Positions 42,731-51,858 of a stretch of 64,000 nucleotides of DNA are shown in pieces; within the stretch, counting starts at the first letter, position 1; every line of letters starts with the position of its first letter. The stretch lies in contig MU603930.1 in assembly GCA_025201845.1 (NCBI GenBank), positions 104,310 through 168,309 of the forward strand, written 5' to 3'. A model generated the notes under the pieces. That model had not been told where the DNA came from, searched no databases, and worked only from the letters and a program-made list of their open reading frames with translations. The DNA comes from Martensiomyces pterosporus (Eukaryota; Kickxellomycota; Kickxellomycetes; Kickxellales; Kickxellaceae). The position numbers were made by a program, and so were the translations under genes.

Positions 42731-44215
42731 CTACGAGTCAGCCGCAATCTGGGCCCTTCTGGCCGAGATGTTCTCCACCACGTTGCCCAGCCTTGGGAGC
42801 TGCACATACGAGTCGACGCCGTAGCCCGGCAGCGAATGCACATTGACGTTGCCGCCCCAGTACTTTGCATACACGCGGGACATGGGCAGTCCAAACCCAA
42901 ACGACATCAGCGGGGAGATCGAGTCCGACTCGTCAACCTTGGCCTCCATCCGATGGATGGCGTGGAAGTTGTGCAGCCGCTTGGCCTTGAGCGGGTGCGT
43001 GAACGACCAGATATACGGCAGCACCTCGGGGTCGATGCCGCCGCTCTGGTCCGACACACGGATCATGATATCGCTGTGGCTCGAGCAGATCGTCACGCGG
43101 ATCGGCGGGAATATCGGCTCGCTGCTGCTGCTGCTGCTTTGAGCCCTCTCGCCTCCGTCTGCCTGCACCTCGGCATCGAGGCGGTGCGCGAATCTGCGCA
43201 TCACATGACTCATCGAGTTCTTCAGCAGCTCATGCACAATATAGCTGAAGTGCGCCGGAATGCACATGAACGTTGCGTCCGTATGGCCCTCGACGATGAC
43301 CTGGGGAGCAGTGCCCGGCGGCAAATGCTGTGCCTCTTCATACATCCCAGCGGCATGCAGTGCGCAGTCATGGATGATCTGGGCCACGTTGCAGTCTGCC
43401 CGCACAATGCCGATTCTCTGCGTTGTGAATCCCTGCGGGGCCGAATTAAGCTGCGCAAAGCTCTCCGACGGGCGCAGATTCAAGTGTGTCCGCAGGTCCT
43501 CATCGAACTGCTCGCTCAGCGCAATGTGCTGCTCAGCCAGGGTACGGCGCGAGATGCGGGAGATAAGCATCTGGTTCATAAACCGATCGATTTCATCGGG
43601 CGCCACCAGATCGGCGCACTCCGACACGCCCATGCCCAGCTGGGGGATCACCTGAGAGTGCTCCAGCAGGTTCCTCTTCACATTATCGCAGAATCGTCTG
43701 TTGTCCTCCAGCGTTTTCACCGGCGGGAACTTGCGGAACTCATCAAAGGCGCGCCAGTACAGATCGTACACAAGCTTCAAGTGTGGGTTCGTGCCTGCAA
43801 TATATGGCAGGAACTGGAAGTCGCTGATGCGGTGCGCCAGCCTTACTGGAAGCTCTGACCGCACGTAGTTTGCTGACGCGACCAGCTTATCCTCGGTCAG
43901 CTGCCGCCCAAACAGAACCAGCTGCCGCAGCGTGATCTTTTTGGGCTCCTGCGCAGTGTACCGATCGAGGATCCGGTTCTCGTAGAACTTTTGCTGCAGG
44001 TTGCGCCCTGTTTGTGCGGTCACTGTGCGTGCATGTGAGTTGGCTGAAGGAGGGGACACAGGCGTGGCTGACGTGTTCAGCCTCAAGTGGTGGTGGTCGT
44101 CGCTCTTGTTGCCGGAGCTGGCGACTCTGCTCGTACACCGCCGCTGCCGGCAAAGAGCGGCAAGGGCGGGGCCGAGGCATTTAGAGGAGAACTGTGGTGC
44201 TGCTTGTCTGAGCAT
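42731..44215 (-). CDS. Mitochondrial PDK/BCKDK-family protein kinase
   Basis: Kinases of this GHKL family phosphorylate and inactivate pyruvate dehydrogenase or branched-chain ketoacid dehydrogenase in the mitochondrial matrix. The ATG at 44215 gives 494 residues with an Arg/Ser-rich presequence (MLRQAAPQFSSKC); further upstream only non-ATG codons occur in frame. The N-terminal four-helix domain has LAHRISDFQFLPYIAGTNPH and ISRRTLAEQHIALSEQFD. The ATPase domain shows the N-box HFSYIVHELLKNSMSH, the G1 box RVSDQSGGI and the G2 box GFGLPMSRVYAKYWGG. The ending SLPGYGVDSYVQLPRLG is typical. Whether it is a PDK or a BCKDK cannot be settled by eye; the general layout resembles yeast Pkp2. A Ser-rich insert separates the N-box from the following strands. 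Confidence 0.9.
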   Translation of the reverse strand: MLRQAAPQFSSKCLGPALAALCRQRRCTSRVASSGNKSDDHHHLRLNTSATPVSPPSANSHARTVTAQTGRNLQQKFYENRILDRYTAQEPKKITLRQLVLFGRQLTEDKLVASANYVRSELPVRLAHRISDFQFLPYIAGTNPHLKLVYDLYWRAFDEFRKFPPVKTLEDNRRFCDNVKRNLLEHSQVIPQLGMGVSECADLVAPDEIDRFMNQMLISRISRRTLAEQHIALSEQFDEDLRTHLNLRPSESFAQLNSAPQGFTTQRIGIVRADCNVAQIIHDCALHAAGMYEEAQHLPPGTAPQVIVEGHTDATFMCIPAHFSYIVHELLKNSMSHVMRRFAHRLDAEVQADGGERAQSSSSSSEPIFPPIRVTICSSHSDIMIRVSDQSGGIDPEVLPYIWSFTHPLKAKRLHNFHAIHRMEAKVDESDSISPLMSFGFGLPMSRVYAKYWGGNVNVHSLPGYGVDSYVQLPRLGNVVENISARRAQIAADS

Positions 44216-45339
44216 TGCTGTGTGCTCTAGCTTTTCCTGTTGGCGCGCTATTGCTGCGATACCCACAGTAGAACGGGGGCAGCGGTATGGCAAGTGCGAG
44301 TAACCAAGAGAGAACTGCTGGTTTCTGCGAGCAGACTAGAACAGCACGGATAGAAAATAGAAGCTACAACCCCTGCAAGTCGATAAAGTGCGGTGCAAAG
44401 GAGGCGAAGAAGAGAGGAGGCGATTTGTTGCCTCGCCACGATATTGCCTTTTTCACCTGAGGAGAGCACCTGTCCGATTGGGCAAGCGCGAAAATAGCGA
44501 CACAGGTTAGCAGCTATGGAGAATAGAAGCGCGACGTGGATTGGGGGCGAGCAGATGCGAGAGAAGAGAGGCGAGAGAAAGAAGAAAAGTGGCCTGACTC
44601 GGGAGCAATGAAGGGAAGGGGCGCCTATTTAAGCCATTTGCCTTCGTAGAGCAAAAGCGCCATGGAGGGACTGTGAGTCAGCAGCGACGTGCACGAAACT
44701 CGATGTACGCCGAATGGGAGTTCTCAGACAAGGGCCCGGCATTATCAGCGAGACAATCTGCACCATCGCGATAAGAACTCGGTGAGGATCGCCGCCGCTC
44801 GCTTTATTGACCAATGCGCAAACCCCCGGATATCCCCTCTGGCATGCCTCGCCCTGGTGTGTTAGGTGGACACCAGCTGACCAGACAGGAGATGGCAGCA
44901 GCAGCATGCTCGCAGGCAGCCAAAAGGCGCGGGGAGCGGGGAGCGGGGAGCGAGGAGCGAGGATGACTGCTGTCACCCGACGCCACGTTGCTTTCAGGAG
45001 CATCACACGGCCGAGCGAGGCACTGGCATCTGAAAACTAGGGCGCACTCGGAGCAAGCTAAACGAGCGCGAGGGCGCTTTGTCCATCCAAGCAACTCCGC
45101 GCAGATGCGCCGGATGGCTCTGGGCCTTCCACCGCCAAGCAGGCAGCCCTGCTCCTGCCGCTGCTCCAAATGCTTAAATTAAAAACACGCACGCCGCAGG
45201 GGCCCAAAGAGGGGCCCTTGTGACTTCTCCGAGTTCAGCCTTGCACAGCCAAGAAGCGCTGCTGCTTTGACACTATAAAATGAGCATCCAATGGAGGGTG
45301 CATTTAACACAGAAAAGAGTAGCGCTGCGAAGCAAGGGT
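44216..45339. other. Gene-free region upstream of the mitochondrial kinase
   Basis: These 1124 nt hold the kinase promoter and the 3' flank of the next minus-strand gene. They contain a G/A-rich block (44510-44600) and a GGGGAGC repeat (44931-44963). TATTTAAG occurs at 44627. No ORF has convincing coding character. Confidence 0.45.
44931..44963. repeat. GGGGAGC heptanucleotide repeat
   Basis: About four to five units of GGGGAGC with GAGGAGC variants at the right end form a short purine-rich array in an intergenic region. Confidence 0.75.
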
Positions 45340-48300
45340 CTATGCTGCTCTGTCGGGGTTGCGGACGTGGTTCCACACCTGCGTCAATGCCATGATCGGG
45401 CGATTCACAAGGAAGTTCTGGTTGACCTGCTTGAACTCGTCTCCATACACCAGAACCCCCACCCTCAGAATCTCCTCCTCCTCCAGCGTGAAGGGCGCGA
45501 TTCGCCTCAAACAAAAGTCCTTGACGGGGTTCGGCGGTGCCCTACGCGCCCGGAGGTTGTTCATGCGGTTTCTCAGCTGCGACGCCGTCTTGCACGGCAT
45601 CAAGTGCACACGCATCGATGCCACGTCCTCCAGCCCAAACAGCCTGAGCCCCTGCAGTAGCAGTGTGTCCTCCGACTCTAGGAAATGGATGCGGTTCTTG
45701 GGCTTGCGCACAGCCACGATATTCGGCAGCATCGACTCCTTGAACCCACAATGCCTGACCATGGGCGCCAGCAGGCACTGCATCGCCAGCGGGAGTGCTA
45801 GCGGCTCGATCTTCACCTTCATCCAGTCCAGCCTGGGCACCCCATCCTCGCCCTGCACGAAGATCCGCCTCCTATTGCGTGGCACTCTGTGGATGTCGCG
45901 CTTGAACGAGCGCATCTGCGACCGCATCTCCTCCACAAGTATGCGGATGTCGCTCTGCGTGTAGCTCGGCGGGCTCTCACACACCATCGAGGGCATAATG
46001 ATCGGCAAGCCCCCAGCTGCCGACGACCCGCCACCGCCATCGCGGCCCTTGCCAGTTGGCGCCGACAGCTGCCGCGAGATGGGCCGTGGCAGCGGCGCCA
46101 CTGGCTTCATCTTGTGCGGAAGCCCAAGCCTGCCGCTGCTGCCGTCGCTCTTGGGCCCAGCAGGCAAGATCGCCTGGTGCTTGCTTCCCGATTCTGGCGG
46201 CTTGTCGTCGCCCTCAACAGCATCCGACGCCTTGCGCTTGACGTTGCGCATCTCCAAGTAAAGCCTGGGGAACACGCACTCGATCATCAGCGCCGACTTG
46301 AATCCGCGCGTTGGTGTGCAGTGGCACCTTGGCATAAAGTCCATGCTGCCGTTGAACGATCTGACCTCGGCACCAGAGCCCGCACCCACAGAAAGCTGCT
46401 GCTGATGTCCAGGGCGCATCGCGCCGTGGCCCAGCATCCCCACCGAATACTCGATCTTTGCGTCACCACCCGACGCTCCGCCGCTGCTACCGCCACTCGC
46501 GCCTGCCTCGGAGCTGCTGCCGCCGCCCTTGCCCTCATGCTCGGCAGGCAACTGCGTCACGCGGTGGATCTCATCCACGGCCTCGTAAATGTCCGGGATG
46601 ACCGCAGTGATGCCCGGAATTGCAAAGAACGACGCCGGATTCGGCGCAAACCTGCCCGACTCCGTTACCCCAATAACGCCTGTACGCGCCCTTAGCCTCT
46701 CCGCCGACTCAATCAGTGTGCCAAACTGCTGCAGCCCACCCTTGCTCATCAAGTCGCTCGGCGACTCGCGGGTCCCCAGCGAGTGCCACAGCGCCAGCTG
46801 GTCCAGCTGCTTCTTCCAGTGCCTAGCTCTTTGCCCATGCGGCCCTGACTCCGCGCACGAAATGAGGAACGCCTGTGTGACAAACTGGAAGTTCTGCACC
46901 TGCTGCTCGCGCAGCTGGCTCATCTGCTCGCTCGTAAACAGGTACTCGCTATTATCCGCAAGCAGCGATTCCTCCTGCACATCAATCTCCTCGCCCTCCT
47001 GCAGCGCGTCCTGGTAAAGCCCGCTCATCTCAGTGTCGATGCCATTTTGCTCACCAGCAGCCATGCTATCCATGTCAATCATGGCAGCTGCTGACAGTGC
47101 TTTGACAATCGACGCCGACGTAGCCTTCTTCTTCCGCTTGCGAGGTGTTTTCAACAGCCCGCGCTTTGTTGGCGTCATATTGTCTCCTGCGCGCTGCTGC
47201 GACTGGCTGCTCTGCTTAGACGCTGTTTTTGCCCCCGACGCAGCTATGGTGCTGGCTGGGGTAGCTACCGCTGCGCGACTCGCCAGCTTCGCCGCCTTCC
47301 TTGGCGTCTTCGTAGTCACGGCCGCTGACGACCCAGCTGCTCCTGCTCCTGCTGACGATGCTGCTTTCCTGCCTGCTTGCCTACCCGTCTGTTTGGTTGG
47401 CGACTTTACCATGCCCATTGGGTTGAGGCTCAGCGCGTCCACGCTGCTTCCCGCACCAGCACCCGCACTCCACTGAGGCAGCATCGCCGAGTTGGCAGCA
47501 TTAGGTTTCCACGCCGAATGCACGGAACCTGCAGAGCTAGTCCCTTGCTTGCTCATATCGGCCACGCCTTGCATGAGCTGCTGAATAAGCGGATCAGGCG
47601 CCAGGAAGCTGCTGCTCTTGCTCTTGCCACTAGAGCTGGCTTCAGTGCCCTGGTTCTCTGCCTTGGCAAGGCCAGCATCCGACGCGCCATGACCAATAGC
47701 GCCAATGCCAGCACCCGCATCTGTGGAAGAAAGCCCTAGCTGGTCGAACGCATAGTCCCACGCAGCCGAGTCGGCGCTCTGCATCGACGCCTGCTGTTGC
47801 TGCTGCTGCCCCGCAGAGTCTCCTGCCTGTGACGCAAACAACGACGTGCCAGGGGTGGTAGCAGGATAGAGATTGAACTTGGGCACACCAGCGGCGCTAT
47901 CGACACGCTGCCGGGGATATGCATCGCCCTCATCCTCGCCCTCATCGTCGTCCTCATCGTCCTCATCGTCGTCCTCATCGTCATCGTCGTCAACATCATC
48001 CGAGTCATCCAGCACAAAGTCGCCGTCATTCGCATCGTCCTCATCAGCGCTAGGCTGCACTTTTGCCGCTGCAGCACCATCGGCTGCAGACACCTGGGAA
48101 ATCGTTGCTGCTGCGATAGATGGCGTTCCACCAGCTGCAACTGATGCTGTCGCTGCTGTAGCGTCGCTGCCCATGCTGTTGAACAGCGACGACCAAGAGC
48201 TTGCGCTATGTTCATTTCCCGCACCGCCAAACCCAGGATTGACAGTGCTGTCCAGCCCAAGATCGATCTGGTCGCTCGTTAGGCTCTGCAAAAACTGTAT

Positions 48301-51222
48301 GTACGTGCTCAGATCCTGGTCGACGATGCCCATGTCGAGGTCGCCTGAAGAAGGTATGGCCAAAAGGTTGGCAGCACTTGCGCTGCCAGCAGACGAGCCG
48401 GCGGCTGCATCGCCAGAAATGCCGCCAGGACCAAGCGTAGGCACCTTTACGCCCGATACAGCAGAGAGCGAGGAATTCGTTATTATGTGCTGCGGTGTAT
48501 TTACATTGGCCCCGCTCGCTGCATCGCTTGTAACCGCTAAGGGCATGCCTGTCGGTGCACTCTCTGGTGCTGACAGAATGGCACTGCCTGCATTTCCCGC
48601 CAGACCATGTGTGTGCACCCCCAGCAAGGATTTCTGCTGCTGCTGCTGCTGCTGCTGAGTTGGGCGCTTGGTCTGGTAGGTTTCCTGTGCGGTGTGCTTT
48701 TGGCGATCAAGTTGGCCACCGCTAGGAGCAGCAGAACCAGCGTTTGCTGCACTGAGAGCCGGCAAAGGAGCCAAGACGTGTGTTGCAACATCAGACAGCT
48801 TTGTCTGCGCCTGCGCCAAGTCGCCCCGACTGGCACCGCTCTCCGCCGCATATCTGCGTGCAACAGCCGCAGCCTGAGAGTTCGGCTCAGTCAGCGCTTG
48901 CACAACATCCGCCAGCAGCTGGCAGTAAACTGGCATTGACCACCTGTTCTCCAGGTTCATGCTATTCAGTGCACCCTGCGCTCCAAGCAGAGAAGGCCCT
49001 TGCTGGGGTCTTAGAGCATCGTTGGGTGAGATCTGAGCCGACTCAGAAGGCAGCATCGGTGGTGACGACTGCGCCGTGTTAGCCGTTTGCTGCTGCTGCT
49101 GCTGCTGCTTGCCGCCTCCTTGGCGAGCCTCAGCCATGGCTGTATCAGCCACACGTGGCTTGGCGAACATGGGCATGAACGGAGGCGAAGACATGGGCAA
49201 GTCAGCCATGCGCAGATTGCGTATATGCTCCGGCATGCTGGCCTCAGTCTGCGCATGCGGCTCCTCGCGTGGCGGAGCTGGTGCTGGAGATGACGGGCGG
49301 CGAGACCCGGGCGTGCCCTGAGCACTTGATTGGGGCGAAGGCACGCTGTCAACGAAATCCAGTATGTCTGAGCCCAGGTGAGCGTGCATCACAGCCCACC
49401 GACGCCTGCACTGCCTGGCACTGCGGGCGACTCCGCCGGCACTGACTAGCTGAGCAATGAGCTCCCAGTCGCCTGCGGAGAACCGATTCGGATCGTGCAC
49501 CACAGGACTATCCCTCCACCTCTGCTGCCTTACACCCTTAATCAGCAGCTTGTCCTGCGAAATCTCCCACCTGTTGGACCGTGAGCCTGGCCGTGCGCCA
49601 GACAGCGTCCCTGCTGAGCCTGCGGCTCCACTTGCGAGTCCTTTGTGTGTGCTCGGCTCACTGTGCAGCATTTGCGGCGCATCATGCGACCTGGCTTTCG
49701 ATGCGCCGCTCTCCCTTGCGCCTCCATGCGTGTCCAAGGCTGGCGAAGCAGCAGCCGATGATGAGGAAGCAGCCGGTGTGCGCGGAGACATCAGGCTGCG
49801 TGCAAAGGGCAACGCGCCGGGAAACACAAGGCTCCTCCCTTTTGTCTGCCGCGGCGATGGTCTTTGCGAGGGCTTCGGTGGCGAGTAGTACTTGTACGGG
49901 TGCTGCCGCAGCTGCTTCGGTTTTGGCGGCGAGGATGATAGAAGCACAGGTGAGATGATAGCCATTTGGTTGCCAACTGGATAGCCGATTCCGTGTTTCT
50001 TCGCAAATCCACGCAGTGGATTTGTCCTTTTGGCCTTGTGTGGGCTTATTAGCTTTGAGTCCGCCGCTCTGTGTGCGTGCTGCCGGTTTAGCCTTACGCT
50101 GGCCAAGAGCCTTGCGTCGGGAGCGACTTGCTGGTGGTGGCCACTGGCTGCATCGAGGCGCTGCTGGGTCGAAGCTTGCGCAGCGTGCAGGCCCGTGGCA
50201 GCAATATTAGGAGCTGCAGCCACCGGGATTGACGGCACCTCCTCGTCAGCAATTGCTGGCGTTGTCAGGAGGGACGAGCTGGTGTGCTGCGTGGTAGCTG
50301 CAAAAACGGGCGTGTTTGCGTGCGACTTAGCTTCGGTGGCCGTAGTGGATGTGCTACCTGCCGCGCTGGCAAGTGCTTGTTCAGCAGCAGCAGGCTCGCC
50401 GGAAGCACCGCCACTTTGCTTCGGTGTGTCGAGGTACTGAAATATGTTCTCCTGCGTGATTACGGACGATGAGGGGTCGGGGAACCAATCCTCCGAGGTC
50501 AGCGGGTCGGTCGGTAGCCAAGCTGTAGACGGAATGCCGGCCAGCAACTCCTGGATCAGCGCATCGCCGCCATCTAGCACAAACGGATTCGGAGCGCCAG
50601 ACTCATCGCCGCCAGCAACATCTGACGCACCCGCTGCTGCCGCTACAGAATCAGGCGCCCTGGCCGCCCTGGCCAAAGGCTTTTTGCCCACTCGCGCCTT
50701 GCCCTTGATTTTCGCACCACCCTGCCGCGACGTACCGCCTTGCGCCAAATCAAGTGTACCCGCATGCCCAGTAAACCCAGCATCCTCATTCTTGTGCGTA
50801 GCCCCATCGCCAGCAGTAGATGGCACCACTTGACGCGACCGCTGCCTCCGCTTGTCCTTTGATAATGGCGCCCCTGCGACTGATGCTGGCGCCTGCCTTG
50901 GCGGGTAACTCAGCTGCTGGAGTGTGCTGTCGGCGGCTGTCGGCCGTGGCGCTATGCTGGTATACCGCACAGGATTTTGCAACCTTTGCTGATGCTGATG
51001 TTGATGCTGATGTTGATGCTGATGTTGATGCTGATGTTGCTGCTGATGTTGCTGCTGTTGCTGTTGCTGCAACGACTGATGCTGCGGTAGCAAAGGCCTT
51101 TGCTGCTGCTCTTGCTGCTGTGGCTGTTGTAATTGCGGCTGGTTCATTCCGGCAGCCAGCTCCTGCACTGGATGGTATGTGGAATTCGGCGTTTGTGGCT
51201 CCTCCTGGCTGCGCGCAAACAT
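45340..51222 (-). CDS. GON4L-like protein with SANT/Myb domains (1960 aa)
   Basis: This is probably a nuclear chromatin or transcription factor. The N-terminus is Gln/His-rich, with an HQ repeat encoded at 50988-51070. A Myb/SANT-like module lies near residues 545-615 (NRWEISQDKLLIKGVRQQRW ... GDWELIAQLV ... RSARQCRRRWAVMH). A very acidic block follows (about DNA 47925-48000). The C-terminal 120 residues resemble GON4L: DTLLLQGLRLFGLEDV, RMNNLRARRAPPNPVKDF, then FTLEEEEILRVGVLVYGDEF and NRPIMALTQVW. In GON4L the equivalent segment is also RARRAP-x-NP followed by a second SANT-like unit. The assignment rests mainly on this C-terminal part. The long middle is Ser/Ala/Gln-rich and probably disordered. 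One uninterrupted exon; the start at 51222 is the first ATG. Confidence 0.72.
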   Translation of the reverse strand: MFARSQEEPQTPNSTYHPVQELAAGMNQPQLQQPQQQEQQQRPLLPQHQSLQQQQQQQHQQQHQHQHQHQHQHQHQHQQRLQNPVRYTSIAPRPTAADSTLQQLSYPPRQAPASVAGAPLSKDKRRQRSRQVVPSTAGDGATHKNEDAGFTGHAGTLDLAQGGTSRQGGAKIKGKARVGKKPLARAARAPDSVAAAAGASDVAGGDESGAPNPFVLDGGDALIQELLAGIPSTAWLPTDPLTSEDWFPDPSSSVITQENIFQYLDTPKQSGGASGEPAAAEQALASAAGSTSTTATEAKSHANTPVFAATTQHTSSSLLTTPAIADEEVPSIPVAAAPNIAATGLHAAQASTQQRLDAASGHHQQVAPDARLLASVRLNRQHAHRAADSKLISPHKAKRTNPLRGFAKKHGIGYPVGNQMAIISPVLLSSSPPKPKQLRQHPYKYYSPPKPSQRPSPRQTKGRSLVFPGALPFARSLMSPRTPAASSSSAAASPALDTHGGARESGASKARSHDAPQMLHSEPSTHKGLASGAAGSAGTLSGARPGSRSNRWEISQDKLLIKGVRQQRWRDSPVVHDPNRFSAGDWELIAQLVSAGGVARSARQCRRRWAVMHAHLGSDILDFVDSVPSPQSSAQGTPGSRRPSSPAPAPPREEPHAQTEASMPEHIRNLRMADLPMSSPPFMPMFAKPRVADTAMAEARQGGGKQQQQQQQTANTAQSSPPMLPSESAQISPNDALRPQQGPSLLGAQGALNSMNLENRWSMPVYCQLLADVVQALTEPNSQAAAVARRYAAESGASRGDLAQAQTKLSDVATHVLAPLPALSAANAGSAAPSGGQLDRQKHTAQETYQTKRPTQQQQQQQQKSLLGVHTHGLAGNAGSAILSAPESAPTGMPLAVTSDAASGANVNTPQHIITNSSLSAVSGVKVPTLGPGGISGDAAAGSSAGSASAANLLAIPSSGDLDMGIVDQDLSTYIQFLQSLTSDQIDLGLDSTVNPGFGGAGNEHSASSWSSLFNSMGSDATAATASVAAGGTPSIAAATISQVSAADGAAAAKVQPSADEDDANDGDFVLDDSDDVDDDDDEDDDEDDEDDDEGEDEGDAYPRQRVDSAAGVPKFNLYPATTPGTSLFASQAGDSAGQQQQQQASMQSADSAAWDYAFDQLGLSSTDAGAGIGAIGHGASDAGLAKAENQGTEASSSGKSKSSSFLAPDPLIQQLMQGVADMSKQGTSSAGSVHSAWKPNAANSAMLPQWSAGAGAGSSVDALSLNPMGMVKSPTKQTGRQAGRKAASSAGAGAAGSSAAVTTKTPRKAAKLASRAAVATPASTIAASGAKTASKQSSQSQQRAGDNMTPTKRGLLKTPRKRKKKATSASIVKALSAAAMIDMDSMAAGEQNGIDTEMSGLYQDALQEGEEIDVQEESLLADNSEYLFTSEQMSQLREQQVQNFQFVTQAFLISCAESGPHGQRARHWKKQLDQLALWHSLGTRESPSDLMSKGGLQQFGTLIESAERLRARTGVIGVTESGRFAPNPASFFAIPGITAVIPDIYEAVDEIHRVTQLPAEHEGKGGGSSSEAGASGGSSGGASGGDAKIEYSVGMLGHGAMRPGHQQQLSVGAGSGAEVRSFNGSMDFMPRCHCTPTRGFKSALMIECVFPRLYLEMRNVKRKASDAVEGDDKPPESGSKHQAILPAGPKSDGSSGRLGLPHKMKPVAPLPRPISRQLSAPTGKGRDGGGGSSAAGGLPIIMPSMVCESPPSYTQSDIRILVEEMRSQMRSFKRDIHRVPRNRRRIFVQGEDGVPRLDWMKVKIEPLALPLAMQCLLAPMVRHCGFKESMLPNIVAVRKPKNRIHFLESEDTLLLQGLRLFGLEDVASMRVHLMPCKTASQLRNRMNNLRARRAPPNPVKDFCLRRIAPFTLEEEEILRVGVLVYGDEFKQVNQNFLVNRPIMALTQVWNHVRNPDRAA
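47925..48000 (-). repeat. Asp/Glu-coding microsatellite within the GON4L-like gene
   Basis: A (GAC/GAG/GAT)n tract encodes about 25 nearly uninterrupted acidic residues in the middle of the protein. It could be length-variable. Confidence 0.8.
50988..51070 (-). repeat. CAT/CAG hexanucleotide repeat coding poly(His-Gln)
   Basis: Tandem CATCAG/CATCAA units (read on the minus strand) encode repeated His-Gln near the N-terminus of the GON4L-like protein, next to a poly-Gln run. The tract is nearly perfect and probably polymorphic. Confidence 0.85.
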
Positions 51223-51858
51223 GACCGCCTATGCGTAGGTTTGGCTGGTCCTCGCGTCAAAAAGTGTGAAATAGCCTTCCTTGTTTCGGGACTAGTAGCC
51301 AAAGAGCGAGCAAGCGGGGCGAATGCTGTAAGAGAGACTCCCTCAAAGGCGTAAGGAAGTGACCAGCTTCTGGATGCTGCAAGAAACGTTGGAGCAGAAA
51401 AGGCAATTAAAGAACAGGTGTGCAAGACGTGGAAAGCACAAGGCGTGTGTGCAGCTTCTCTCTGCCTCCGGACAGTAGCGGGCGCAGCAAATGGGTTAAT
51501 ACAGTAATTGAGGATATGGAATTGGCAAGGAGAATAAATAATATAGATTGAAACGGAAGAGAGCGAGAAAGAGCATGCTCTCTGTGGCACACCTCTCCTG
51601 CCATTCTTTGCTCTGGCCGGCAGTCAAGCAGGCGTCAGGCTTCGCGACCCGAGCGCGTCCCTACGCGGTCCTGGCCTGCATGACACCCCGGAGTGAAAAT
51701 CACTGTTTGTGTGTTTACGCTAAAAGCCAAAACCGCGGCTCTCTCTCCTTTCCAGTGCAACGTGAGCAAGCCAGGCTCGAGTCGGCCCACTGCTGATTTC
51801 TCACAAATGTTCATATTTCAGCTGCAGCATGCCAGAAAAGCCTAAACCCCCTAGCGCT
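51223..51858. other. Region between the Ca2+/H+ exchanger 3' end and the GON4L-like 5' end
   Basis: These 636 nt are the promoter side of the GON4L-like gene. No coding frame of quality, RNA gene or repeat was found. Confidence 0.5.
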
